A DNA stretch of 6,248 nucleotides from Caulobacter sp. CCH9-E1 (lineage in GTDB: Bacteria; Pseudomonadota; Alphaproteobacteria; Caulobacterales; Caulobacteraceae). Below the pieces are notes generated by a model, which searched no databases, had not been told where the DNA came from, and saw only the letters and a list, made by a program, of their open reading frames with translations. The stretch spans positions 1-6,248 of the forward strand of contig NZ_LSJA01000069.1 in assembly GCF_001556515.1 (NCBI RefSeq). The letters run 5' to 3'. Shown in pieces: positions 1-6,066 of this stretch. A program made the translations under genes and the position numbers. Every line of letters starts with the position of its first letter. The first letter of the stretch is position 1.

Positions 1-21
1 GGGGAAGAAGCCGGCTCGGCA

Positions 22-69
22 GGACTTCCCCCTCCGGCCTTCGGCCTCCTCCCCCGCTGGGGGGAGGAT
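22..69. repeat. GC-rich palindromic intergenic repeat, left copy
   Basis: This is a two-part palindromic element. A small hairpin GGCC-TTC-GGCC (36-46) is followed by a strong 9-bp stem, TCCTCCCCC (47-55) against GGGGGAGGA (60-68), with a 4-nt loop. The same element recurs near the right edge: 22-36 is identical to 6127-6141, and the 22 bases at 48-69 are identical to 6157-6178, while the small internal hairpin differs between copies. An inverted relative lies at 6067-6110. Conserved arms with a variable inner stem suggest a dispersed REP-like family rather than a gene-specific terminator. It could still act as a transcript end for whatever lies to the left of the window. No gene is seen in 1-150. 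Confidence 0.75.
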
Positions 70-201
70 TTTCCAATCCGTCCGCCTAGGGGCGAAAGCC
101 GTCCTATCGCCATAAAGCTCGACCATTCGCCCACTTCCTGACGCGGACGCGTGGTCCACAAGGCCTTGGGCCGGCGCGTCGGCCCGCGGCGTGGCGAGCA
201 G

Positions 202-981
202 ATGGCGCATCGGAGACGACGGGTCGGGAAGGGCGTGGCCCTGGTCGTGAGCCTCGCCGCGCACGCCGCCGCCTTGGCGGTGCTGCTGACCGCCCACGTG
301 ACGCCTTCGCCGCCCGAGCCGCCGTCAGTGCTGGTCTCGCTGATCGATCCGCCGCCGCCACCCCCTCCGCCACCGCCCGCGCCGCACGACGCGCCCAAGT
401 CTCCGGTAATGGCGCCGAAGAAGCCGCCGTCGCCCGAGAAGTCGAAGGACAAGGCTCGGGCCGCGCCGCGCTCGCCGCTGCGCGTGACCAAGGCGCCGAT
501 CCCCAAGGATGTGACGCCGCTGGCGGCGAGTCCGAAACCCGCGCCGGCGCGAGTGATGGGGCTTGGCGAGTCGGAACTGATGGGGGCGGCGACGGCCGGA
601 TCAGGCGCTGGCGGCGGTGGCGGCGGGGCGGGCTGCGATATGGTCCGGCTGCTGCAGGAGGGCCTGCGCAAGAACCCCCGCGCCCGCGCCTCGCTGATGC
701 GGGCCCATGCGGCCACCGTCGGCGCCGGTCGCGCGCCGCTGGTCTGGAGCGGCGACTGGGTCCGCACGGACGGCGAGGAGGGTGACGGCCTTTCGGGCCT
801 GCGCGAAATGATCATGCTGGAGGTCGCCTTCGCCCCCGCCGCCTGCCGCGCCGAGCCCATGCGGGGGCTGGTGCTGATTTCGCTGAACGACGGCCCCGGC
901 GCCGCGCGCTTCGCCCTGGGCGGCGGTCACTGGCGGTGGTCCGACCTGCTGTTCGCCAAGGGGGCGCGAAGGGGCGGCTAG
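202..981 (+). CDS. TonB-like, membrane-anchored proline-rich protein with non-canonical C-terminal domain
   Basis: The predicted product is 259 aa from the ATG at 202. An in-frame GTG at 151 would add 17 residues. I prefer the ATG because the protein then begins with a short basic segment (MAHRRRRVGKG) directly before the membrane helix (about residues 11-31); neither start has a strong ribosome site. The helix contains SLAAH (Ser17, His21), matching the SxxxH spacing of the TonB transmembrane helix that contacts ExbB/ExbD. Then come a Pro-rich stretch with ten consecutive prolines (50-59), a Lys/Pro/Ala-rich spacer to about residue 120, a Gly-rich hinge (133-144) and a compact domain (145-253). 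That domain lacks the usual TonB C-terminal YP...G..G.V pattern. It has motifs such as VWSGDWVR, REMIMLEVAFAP and LVLISLNDGPGAARFALG, plus two cysteines (145 and 215) that could pair in the periplasm. Likely inner membrane facing the periplasm. The function is unknown; it could be an energy transducer with a different partner, or a structural protein. No exbB, exbD or TonB-dependent receptor gene is in view. Its stop overlaps that of convergent dprA. Confidence 0.8.
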   Translation: MAHRRRRVGKGVALVVSLAAHAAALAVLLTAHVTPSPPEPPSVLVSLIDPPPPPPPPPPAPHDAPKSPVMAPKKPPSPEKSKDKARAAPRSPLRVTKAPIPKDVTPLAASPKPAPARVMGLGESELMGAATAGSGAGGGGGGAGCDMVRLLQEGLRKNPRARASLMRAHAATVGAGRAPLVWSGDWVRTDGEEGDGLSGLREMIMLEVAFAPAACRAEPMRGLVLISLNDGPGAARFALGGGHWRWSDLLFAKGARRGG

Positions 982-2075
982 AGCCCCGCTACCAGGCCGC
1001 CGTCCACGAACTCCGCGCGGCCCGCCAGACTCAGCTCCACCAGCGCCGCCATGACCGCCGAGGTGGGCGCGGCGACCGCGCGGATCAGGTCGTTGCGCGA
1101 GACGGGCGTCGGCGACAGCAGGGCGGCGACACGCTCCCGCAGGGCGTCCGCGTCGATGTCGGCCGGAGGCTCGGCGTCATAGCCTCGGTCGCGCTCGCGC
1201 AGCCGGCTCTCGCCCGCCAGCGACCGCAGCACATCCTCGGCGCCCTCGCAAAGGATCGCGCCCTGGCGGATCAGGTCGTTGGTTCCCTTCGAGCGCGGAT
1301 CCAGCGGCGAACCTGGAACGGCGAACACGTCGCGGCCCTGTTCGGCGGCCAGCCGCGCGGTGATCAGCGAGCCTGACTTCAGCTCGGCCTCGACCACGAC
1401 CACGCCTTGCGACAGGCCGGAAATGATCCGGTTGCGGCGCGGGAAGTCCTTAGCCTGGGCGCGGCGGTCGGGCGCGCTCTCCGAAACCACGCAGCCCTCG
1501 GCGGCGAGGCGCGCGTACAGCTTGTCGTGTTCGGGCGGATAGATGTCGCCGACGCCGCCGCCCAGCACCGCGACCGTTCCGGTGGTCAGCGCGCCTTCGT
1601 GCGCCGCGCCGTCGATGCCGCGCGCCATGCCGGAAACGATCACGTAGCCGGCCGTCCCGAGGTCCGTCGCCAACTGACGAGCGAAGCGCTGGCCCGCGGC
1701 CGAGGCGATGCGCGCCCCGACGATGGCGATCGAGGGCTCGGACAGCAGCTCGGCGCGGCCCAGGGCCCACAGCACGGGCGGCGGCGGGTCGAGGGCGGCC
1801 AGGCGAGGCGGGAAATCGGGCTCGCACCCGCAGATCAGGCGCGCGCCCAGCTTTTCGCCAGCCTCGAGCTCGCGCTCGATCGTCTCCCGCGTCGGCAAGG
1901 CCAGGGGAACGGCGCGGCCGCCCTTGCGGGAAAGGTCGGGCAGGGCCGACAGGGCCCGCTCGGGCGTGCCATAGCGGGCCAGCAGGTGGTCGAAAGCGAC
2001 GGGGCCGACCGTCTCGGTGCGCGCCAGGCGAAGCCAGGCCAGGCGCTGGATGTCCGAGAGGCGGCCTAGGGTCAC
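978..2075 (-). CDS. dprA: DNA-processing protein DprA
   Basis: The product is 365 aa, a usual length for DprA. In the family it binds incoming single-stranded DNA in the cytoplasm during natural transformation and loads RecA; it is also kept in many bacteria not known to be competent. Residues 1-70 form a helical N-terminal domain with a helix-hairpin-helix-like VGPVAFDHLLARYG (23-36). The Rossmann-like core carries the family signatures IVGAR (118-122), SGMARGID (148-155), FPRRNRIISGLS (211-222), KSGSLITA (233-240) and FAVPGSPLDP (251-260) followed by SKGTNDLIRQGA. Residues 308-361 fit the C-terminal winged-helix (DML1-like) domain. All core motifs are intact. The start is GTG (complement of 2073-2075), whose GTGA overlaps the plsY TGA stop, so translation is probably coupled to plsY. 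The 3' end overlaps the convergent plus-strand gene by 4 nt. Confidence 0.95.
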   Translation of the reverse strand: MTLGRLSDIQRLAWLRLARTETVGPVAFDHLLARYGTPERALSALPDLSRKGGRAVPLALPTRETIERELEAGEKLGARLICGCEPDFPPRLAALDPPPPVLWALGRAELLSEPSIAIVGARIASAAGQRFARQLATDLGTAGYVIVSGMARGIDGAAHEGALTTGTVAVLGGGVGDIYPPEHDKLYARLAAEGCVVSESAPDRRAQAKDFPRRNRIISGLSQGVVVVEAELKSGSLITARLAAEQGRDVFAVPGSPLDPRSKGTNDLIRQGAILCEGAEDVLRSLAGESRLRERDRGYDAEPPADIDADALRERVAALLSPTPVSRNDLIRAVAAPTSAVMAALVELSLAGRAEFVDGGLVAGL

Positions 2076-2722
2076 GGCGCCTCGGCGGACGCCGGCTCGG
2101 CCGGCTTCTTCTTGCCGATCTTCGGCTCTTCGCCCTTGAGCAGGCGCGCGATGTTTTCGCGGTGGCGGATGAAGATCAGGATGGCCATGAAGATCGCCAG
2201 GCCGATCAGGGGATGCGGCTGGTCGGTGGCGATGGCGAAGGGGGCGGCCAGGACCGCGGCGGTCAGGGCGGCCAGCGAGCTGATGCGGAAGAGGGCGGCC
2301 ATGGCCAGCCAGGTGACGGCCGCCAGCACGCCGACCGGCCAGCAGGCGCTGAGCAGCACGCCGTAGAAGGTCGCGACGCCCTTGCCGCCCTTGAACTTCA
2401 GCCAGACCGGGAACAGGTGGCCCAGGAAGGCCGCGCCGCCGGCCAGGGCGATCACCGTGGGATTGTCGTGCGTGAGATAGCGGGCCAGCAGCACCGCCAC
2501 CACGCCCTTGCCCCCGTCGCCCAGCAGGGTGATCAGCGCCAGGTCCTTGCGGCCCGAGCGCAGCACGTTGGTCGCGCCGATGTTGCCCGAGCCGATCTTG
2601 CGGATGTCGCCCGCGCCGCCCAGGCGGGTGGCGATCAGGCCAAACGGAATCGAACCCAGCAGGTAACCGCCGACAACGGCGATCGCGAGAGTCAGATAAA
2701 CGGCAGAGGCGAGACTTTCCAC
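2072..2722 (-). CDS. plsY: Glycerol-3-phosphate acyltransferase PlsY (acyl-phosphate dependent)
   Basis: PlsY transfers an acyl group from acyl-phosphate (made by PlsX) to sn-glycerol-3-phosphate, giving lysophosphatidic acid, the first step of phospholipid synthesis at the inner membrane. From the GTG at 2722 the product is 216 aa, close to the family norm. The three family motifs are present: GSGNIGATNVLR (44-55), GHLFPVWLKFKGGKG from residue 101, and HRENIARLLKGEE (187-199). Hydrophobic segments agree with the five-helix topology, and the C-terminal tail is Lys/Pro/Ala-rich. An upstream in-frame TTG at 2758 would add 12 residues. I reject it because it lacks a ribosome site, whereas the GTG has AAGG 8 nt upstream and puts GSIPFG about 23 residues from the start, as is typical. 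First gene of the plsY-dprA pair; its TGA overlaps the dprA GTG. Confidence 0.95.
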   Translation of the reverse strand: MESLASAVYLTLAIAVVGGYLLGSIPFGLIATRLGGAGDIRKIGSGNIGATNVLRSGRKDLALITLLGDGGKGVVAVLLARYLTHDNPTVIALAGGAAFLGHLFPVWLKFKGGKGVATFYGVLLSACWPVGVLAAVTWLAMAALFRISSLAALTAAVLAAPFAIATDQPHPLIGLAIFMAILIFIRHRENIARLLKGEEPKIGKKKPAEPASAEAP

Positions 2723-2834
2723 GTTTTCTACCTTAGAGAGAGTTTTGTGCGAGCTCAAGCGCGCCGTGTCGAGGAAGGGTGTAAATCGGTTCGATCCGCT
2801 GGCAAAGTCGCGCGGAATCTCGTGGGGGAGCGTA
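2723..2834. promoter_or_regulatory. Divergent spacer between plsY and the membrane-protein gene
   Basis: This 112-bp spacer separates two divergent starts and so should hold both promoters. It is less GC-rich than the flanking coding DNA, with short AT-rich patches near 2724-2747 and 2780-2787. On the plus strand TGTAAATC (2780-2787) matches 6 of 8 positions of the Caulobacter housekeeping -10 element GCTANAWC, but I see no good -35 upstream. No palindromic operator is obvious. The role is inferred from position; the promoter positions are not resolved. Confidence 0.4.
2731..2734 (-). promoter_or_regulatory. Ribosome binding site deciding the plsY start
   Basis: Read on the minus strand this is AAGG within TAAGGTAG, 8 nt before the GTG at 2722-2720. 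No comparable purine-rich site precedes the alternative TTG at 2758. This is the main reason for choosing the GTG. Confidence 0.55.
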
Positions 2835-3500
2835 ATGGCGGGAACGATGGGCGCGGTTCATGGCGTCGAGGGACGAGGCGGCTGGACCGCGTGGATTCTG
2901 GCGACCGCTCTGGCCGAGCTGGTCGGAATACTGCTGGGCGCGTCCTGGTGGGTCTGGGCCGACGGCCTTCTGCCCGAACCGGACGGGCTGTTCTGGCAGA
3001 TCTCCATGCTTCTGCTGAAGGCGTTGTCGGGCGTGCCCGAGGGCATGGTGCTGGGCCTGGTTCAGGCCAACATGATGAGCCGCCGGTTGCCCGACATCTC
3101 GATCGTGCGCTGGACGACGGCGACCTGCGTCGTCGCCATGATCGGCTGGGCGGCGGGGTCGTCGTTCTCGATCTTCGCGCCCAATGCGGGCGGCGCCGAC
3201 AGCTTCGATCCGACCATTTCACAGACGGTCGCGATGGCGGCGGGCTTCGGCCTGCTGGTCGGCGCGCTGTTCGGCGGCGTGCAGGCGCTGGCCTTGGGCG
3301 GCCTGGGCGTGCCGCGCTGGCCCTGGATCGTCGGCAATGCGATCGGCTGGGCGCTGGGTCTGCCGGCGATCTATCTGGCCGCTTCGGGCTTCGCGCTGGG
3401 GCCTGTCTGGGCGCTGGGCGCGATCGGCGGCCTGGTGGCCGGCGCCCTGGTCGGGGCGGCGACCGCCGCAGCCTTCGCCTTCATGACGCGGAGGGTTTAG
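2835..3500 (+). CDS. Hypothetical polytopic membrane protein with internal duplication
   Basis: The predicted product is 221 aa from the ATG at 2835, which has GGGGGAG (2824-2830) 4 nt upstream. A TTG at 2745 would add 30 residues that do not look like a membrane-protein N-terminus. About six hydrophobic segments are visible (near 18-40, 54-76, 92-113, 131-157, 163-185 and 189-215), rich in Gly and Ala. Two halves share a pattern: a Gly-rich helix ending in Q (EGMVLGLVQ, 69-77; GALFGGVQ, 143-150), a short polar loop, then a Trp-containing helix with GWxxG (W93 with GWAAG 104-108; W164 with GWALG 171-175). This resembles small uncharacterised bacterial membrane proteins built of repeated G...Q...W..N..GW..G units; that resemblance is from memory. 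No catalytic motif is seen and no function is assigned. The gene is divergent from plsY and its stop overlaps that of the convergent pyrC-like gene. Confidence 0.8.
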   Translation: MAGTMGAVHGVEGRGGWTAWILATALAELVGILLGASWWVWADGLLPEPDGLFWQISMLLLKALSGVPEGMVLGLVQANMMSRRLPDISIVRWTTATCVVAMIGWAAGSSFSIFAPNAGGADSFDPTISQTVAMAAGFGLLVGALFGGVQALALGGLGVPRWPWIVGNAIGWALGLPAIYLAASGFALGPVWALGAIGGLVAGALVGAATAAAFAFMTRRV

Positions 3501-3509
3501 CCCTCCGCG
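3487..3509. terminator. Perfect hairpin around overlapping stop codons
   Basis: CGCGGAGGG (3487-3495) and CCCTCCGCG (3501-3509) form a perfect 9-bp GC-rich stem with the loop TTTAG (3496-3500). The loop contains the TAG stop of the plus-strand gene (3498-3500) and the TAA stop of the minus-strand gene (3499-3497). Being symmetric, it would form in both transcripts. Neither strand has a T-run after the stem, so it is not a classical intrinsic terminator. It may stop or protect 3' ends of both convergent messages. Confidence 0.5.
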
Positions 3510-4798
3510 CGGTGGACGACACGGCCGTCGACCACGGTCATCAGCACCTGGCCTTGCAGACGCCGGCCGTCGAACGGCGAGTTCTTGGACTTCGACAGCA
3601 GGCGGGCCGCGTCGACGATGATCGGCGCGTCCATGTCGCACAGCACCAGGTCCGCTGGCGCGCCCGGCGCGATGCGGCCGCCGCGCAGGCCCAGCAGCTC
3701 GGCCGGCGCCAGCGTCACCGCGCGGATCAGGTCGACGAGGGCGATGCGTTCTTCGTGATACAGCGACAGCAGGGCCGGCAGCAGCGTCTCCAGGCCCACG
3801 GCGCCCGGCGCCGCCTCGTCGAACGGCAGGCGCTTGTCCTCGGCGGGGGCGGGGCTGTGCGAGGAAACCACGACGTCGATCAGGCCCGAGGCGAGGGCCT
3901 CGATCAGCGCCTGGCGATCGTCCTCGCCGCGCAGAGGCGGGTTGAGCTTGGCGAAGGTGCGGTAGTCGCCGATGTCCAGTTCGTTGAACGACAGGTGGTT
4001 GATCGACACCGAGGCGCTGATCCGCAGGCCCTTGGCCTTGGCGCGCGACAGAGTCTCCAGGGCCTGGGCCGAGGTGATCTGGTCGACCAGCAGCTTGCCG
4101 CCGGTGGCTTCCAGCAGGGCGACGTCGCGCTCCAGCATGATCCGCTCGGCCATCGGCGAGATCGAGGGCAGGCCCATGCGGCCCGCGAACTCGCCGCCGA
4201 TCGCCGCGCCACCCTTGCCGAGCCAGGGATCCATCGGACGGTGGGCCAGGAGAGCGTCGAAGCCCTTGGCGTAGGTCAGGACGCGCTGCATGACCTTGCT
4301 GTCGACGATCGGCTTGCCGGCGTCGGTGACATAGACGCAGCCGGCCTCGCGCATCAGGCCGATCTCGGCCATCTGCTCGCCCTTCAGGCCGCGCGTCGCC
4401 GCTCCGGCCACGAGGATGCGGGCGCTGTCGATGTCGCGAGCCCGGCGCAGGATGAAGTCGACCACGCTGGGATCGTCGATCGCCGGCGCGGTGTCGGGCT
4501 GGACGACGAACGAGGTGACGCCGCCGGCCGCGGCGGCCTTGGCCGCCGAGGCGAGGGTTTCCTTGGTCTCGGCGCCGGGTTCGCCGGTGCGGACGCGCAG
4601 GTCGATCAGGCCTGGGGCGAGCAGGGCGCCGCTGCAGTCGATGACCCGCACGGCCTTGGACAGCTTGCCGAACTCGCGGCCCTTGGCGACGTCGGTGATG
4701 ACGCCTTCGGAGACGATAACGCCGCCGGGGCCGTCATAACCGCTTTCCGGATCGACCAGGCGGGCGTTGACGAAGGCGAGGGGCTGGGACGCGGTCAT
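3497..4798 (-). CDS. pyrC: Dihydroorotase-like protein, predicted non-catalytic PyrC' (PyrX)
   Basis: The product is 433 aa from the ATG at 4798, with GAGG 9 nt upstream. The reading frame is open up to 4945, but that extension only translates the intergenic repeat. The fold is the amidohydrolase dihydroorotase family: LLAPGLIDLRVRTGEPG (59-75), KLNPPLRGEDDRQAL (284-298), GAVGLETLLPALLSL (332-346), and a C-terminal GRIAPGAPADLVL strand region (374-386). Catalytic residues are lost. The zinc motif DxHxHxREPG reads DLRVRTGEPG, with both His replaced by Arg68 and Arg70. HCED reads HRPMD (186-190). The later metal His aligns to Gln240. TDHAPH reads SSHSPA (312-317), so the catalytic Asp is Ser313. 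This matches the non-catalytic PyrC' of Pseudomonas, which is needed for assembly of the PyrB complex. It follows pyrB on the same strand after 184 nt. Automated annotation would call it dihydroorotase; I expect no such activity, with the active enzyme encoded elsewhere. Confidence 0.93.
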   Translation of the reverse strand: MTASQPLAFVNARLVDPESGYDGPGGVIVSEGVITDVAKGREFGKLSKAVRVIDCSGALLAPGLIDLRVRTGEPGAETKETLASAAKAAAAGGVTSFVVQPDTAPAIDDPSVVDFILRRARDIDSARILVAGAATRGLKGEQMAEIGLMREAGCVYVTDAGKPIVDSKVMQRVLTYAKGFDALLAHRPMDPWLGKGGAAIGGEFAGRMGLPSISPMAERIMLERDVALLEATGGKLLVDQITSAQALETLSRAKAKGLRISASVSINHLSFNELDIGDYRTFAKLNPPLRGEDDRQALIEALASGLIDVVVSSHSPAPAEDKRLPFDEAAPGAVGLETLLPALLSLYHEERIALVDLIRAVTLAPAELLGLRGGRIAPGAPADLVLCDMDAPIIVDAARLLSKSKNSPFDGRRLQGQVLMTVVDGRVVHRAEG

Positions 4799-4831
4799 GA
4801 TTTCGGGCCTCGCGAACCGAACACAAGCATC

Positions 4832-4862
4832 CGACCTTCCCGGCGAATGCCGGGACCCAGAT
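4832..4862. repeat. 31-bp palindromic repeat, left arm of an inverted pair in the pyrB-pyrC spacer
   Basis: This unit matches the reverse complement of 4930-4960 at 29 of 31 positions; the differences are at 4838 and 4855. It has its own stem, CCCGGC (4839-4844) against GCCGGG (4849-4854), with loop GAAT. It is probably a dispersed REP-like element. As RNA, the pair could form one long hairpin enclosing 67 nt. The enclosed stretch has a minor ATTCA/TGAAT stem (4861-4875) but no gene. Confidence 0.75.
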
Positions 4863-4929
4863 TCATCCGGTGAATTTGGGGTGATCGCGCCATCCGGCTT
4901 GGCTTCAAGCGGCGCTCTTCGTGGGTTCG

Positions 4930-4960
4930 ATCTGGGCCCCGGCATTCGCCGGGGAGGTCG
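4930..4960. repeat. 31-bp palindromic repeat, right arm of the inverted pair
   Basis: Inverted partner of 4832-4862. Its internal stem is one pair longer: CCCCGGC and GCCGGGG around loop ATTC. It ends 22 nt downstream of the pyrB stop, so it would be the first structure in the transcript after pyrB. Confidence 0.75.
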
Positions 4961-4982
4961 TGAATGTTCAACGGAGCGGTGA

Positions 4983-5981
4983 TCATCGGCCAGCCTCGTC
5001 CAAACGAGCGGCCAAGCTGGTCAGCACCGCCATCCGGGCGGCGACGCCCATCTCGACCTGGTCCTGGATCAGGCTGACGGCCGGATCGTCGGCGACGTCG
5101 CTGTCGATCTCGACGCCGCGGTTCATCGGGCCCGGGTGCATGACCTTGGCGCCGGGCGCGGCGCGGGAGAGCTTTTCGCGATCAAGACCATAGAAGCGGA
5201 AGTACTCGCGGGTCGAAGGCACGAAGGCGCCCTGCATCCGCTCCAGCTGCAGGCGCAGCATCATGACGACGTCGGCGCCGGCCAGGCCCGACTTCATGTC
5301 GTGGTGGACGGTCACGCCCCAGCGCTCGGCCTGGGCTGGCATCAGGGTGGGCGGCCCCACCAGGCGCACGCTGGCGCCCAGGGTGTGCAGCAAGGCGACG
5401 TTCGAGCGGGCCACGCGGCTGTGCAGCACGTCGCCGCAGATCGCCACGGTCAGCCCGGAGACGCGGCCGAAAGCGCGGCGGATGGAGAGGGCGTCGAGCA
5501 GGGCCTGGGTCGGGTGCTCGTGCTGGCCGTCGCCGGCGTTGATCACATGGCCGCTGACCTTCTGGCTGAGCAGGCTGGCCGCGCCCGACGAGGCATGGCG
5601 GATGACCAGCAGGTCAGGCCGCATGGCGTTCAACGTGACGGCCGTGTCGATCAGGGTCTCGCCCTTGGCGACCGACGAGGTCTTGGGGTTCATGTTGACG
5701 ACGTCGGCGCCCAGGCGCTTGCCGGCCAGCTCGAACGAGCTCTGGGTGCGGGTGCTGTTCTCGAAGAACAGGTTCATCAGCGTCCGACCCTTGAGGATGT
5801 CCAGGGTCTTGGACGTCTGCCGGTTCAGGGCCACGAAAGCTTCGGCCAAGTCCAGGAGTTCGACGGCCTGAAGCGCGTTCAGGTCGCCGGCGGACAGGAA
5901 ATGGCGCTTGGGAAAGGCGAAGACGCGGGCGCGGATCGCGTCGATGGCCGCGCGGGCGGGGTCATGGGCTGAAGCCGTCAT
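4983..5981 (-). CDS. pyrB: Aspartate carbamoyltransferase catalytic subunit
   Basis: PyrB condenses carbamoyl phosphate with aspartate to N-carbamoyl-aspartate, the committed step of pyrimidine synthesis, in the cytoplasm. The product is 332 aa, longer than the roughly 305-310 aa of E. coli or Bacillus PyrB and close to Pseudomonas PyrB. The extra length is an N-terminal extension (about 1-25) before KRHFLS, a segment also seen in Pseudomonas PyrB. Active-site motifs are intact: the carbamoyl-phosphate loop STRT (76-79), the 80s-type loop SSVAKGET (102-109), DGQHEHPTQ (151-159), HSRVARS (187-193), LRLQLER (242-248) and [11 protein letters not shown] (282-292). The ATG at 5981 has only a weak CGGG upstream; CCTATGAC about 8 nt before it loosely resembles a -10 element, so a leaderless message is possible but unsupported by a -35. 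No pyrI-type regulatory gene is adjacent. The extension and the neighbouring PyrC' suggest a Pseudomonas-type PyrB-PyrC' holoenzyme. Confidence 0.96.
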   Translation of the reverse strand: MTASAHDPARAAIDAIRARVFAFPKRHFLSAGDLNALQAVELLDLAEAFVALNRQTSKTLDILKGRTLMNLFFENSTRTQSSFELAGKRLGADVVNMNPKTSSVAKGETLIDTAVTLNAMRPDLLVIRHASSGAASLLSQKVSGHVINAGDGQHEHPTQALLDALSIRRAFGRVSGLTVAICGDVLHSRVARSNVALLHTLGASVRLVGPPTLMPAQAERWGVTVHHDMKSGLAGADVVMMLRLQLERMQGAFVPSTREYFRFYGLDREKLSRAAPGAKVMHPGPMNRGVEIDSDVADDPAVSLIQDQVEMGVAARMAVLTSLAARLDEAGR

Positions 5982-6066
5982 GAGCCCGCGTCATAGGCGG
6001 CTTTGGGCGGGAAGGGAAGCGGAGGGGCGAAAACGCGCTGTGGAGGATGGGGATGGAAGGCCGGAA

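Noticed and set aside
138..144. CTGACGC as a -35 element for the TonB-like gene
   Set aside because: It resembles the Caulobacter TTGACGS -35 element, but no acceptable -10 element follows at 10-14 nt.
151..201. Upstream GTG start for the TonB-like gene
   Set aside because: It would place 17 extra, mostly basic residues ahead of a natural start (MAHRRRRVGKG plus helix). Not excluded, since neither start has a clear ribosome site.
2723..2758. Upstream TTG start for plsY
   Set aside because: It adds 12 polar residues, has no ribosome site, and lies upstream of a GTG with a well-spaced AAGG.
2162..4873. Very long open frame of 903 codons on the plus strand
   Set aside because: It lies antisense to plsY and the pyrC-like gene and out of frame with the plus-strand membrane gene. 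Its composition (Gln, Gly, Arg, Asp-rich, low hydrophobicity) is typical of a shadow frame in GC-rich DNA.
4799..4945. N-terminal extension of 49 residues on the pyrC-like reading frame
   Set aside because: The extension translates the intergenic repeat and its surroundings (PGPRSNPRR, SGSRHSPGRSD). The family start lies at MTASQPLAFVNARLVDP, with a ribosome site before the ATG at 4798.
4832..4960. Two repeats as the start of a CRISPR array or an attenuator leader
   Set aside because: The units are inverted rather than direct, only two exist, and there is no leader peptide or U-tract. A REP-like pair fits better.
5136..5972. Open frame of 278 codons antisense to pyrB
   Set aside because: Shadow of pyrB with repetitive Gly/Gln/Val/His composition and no recognisable domain.
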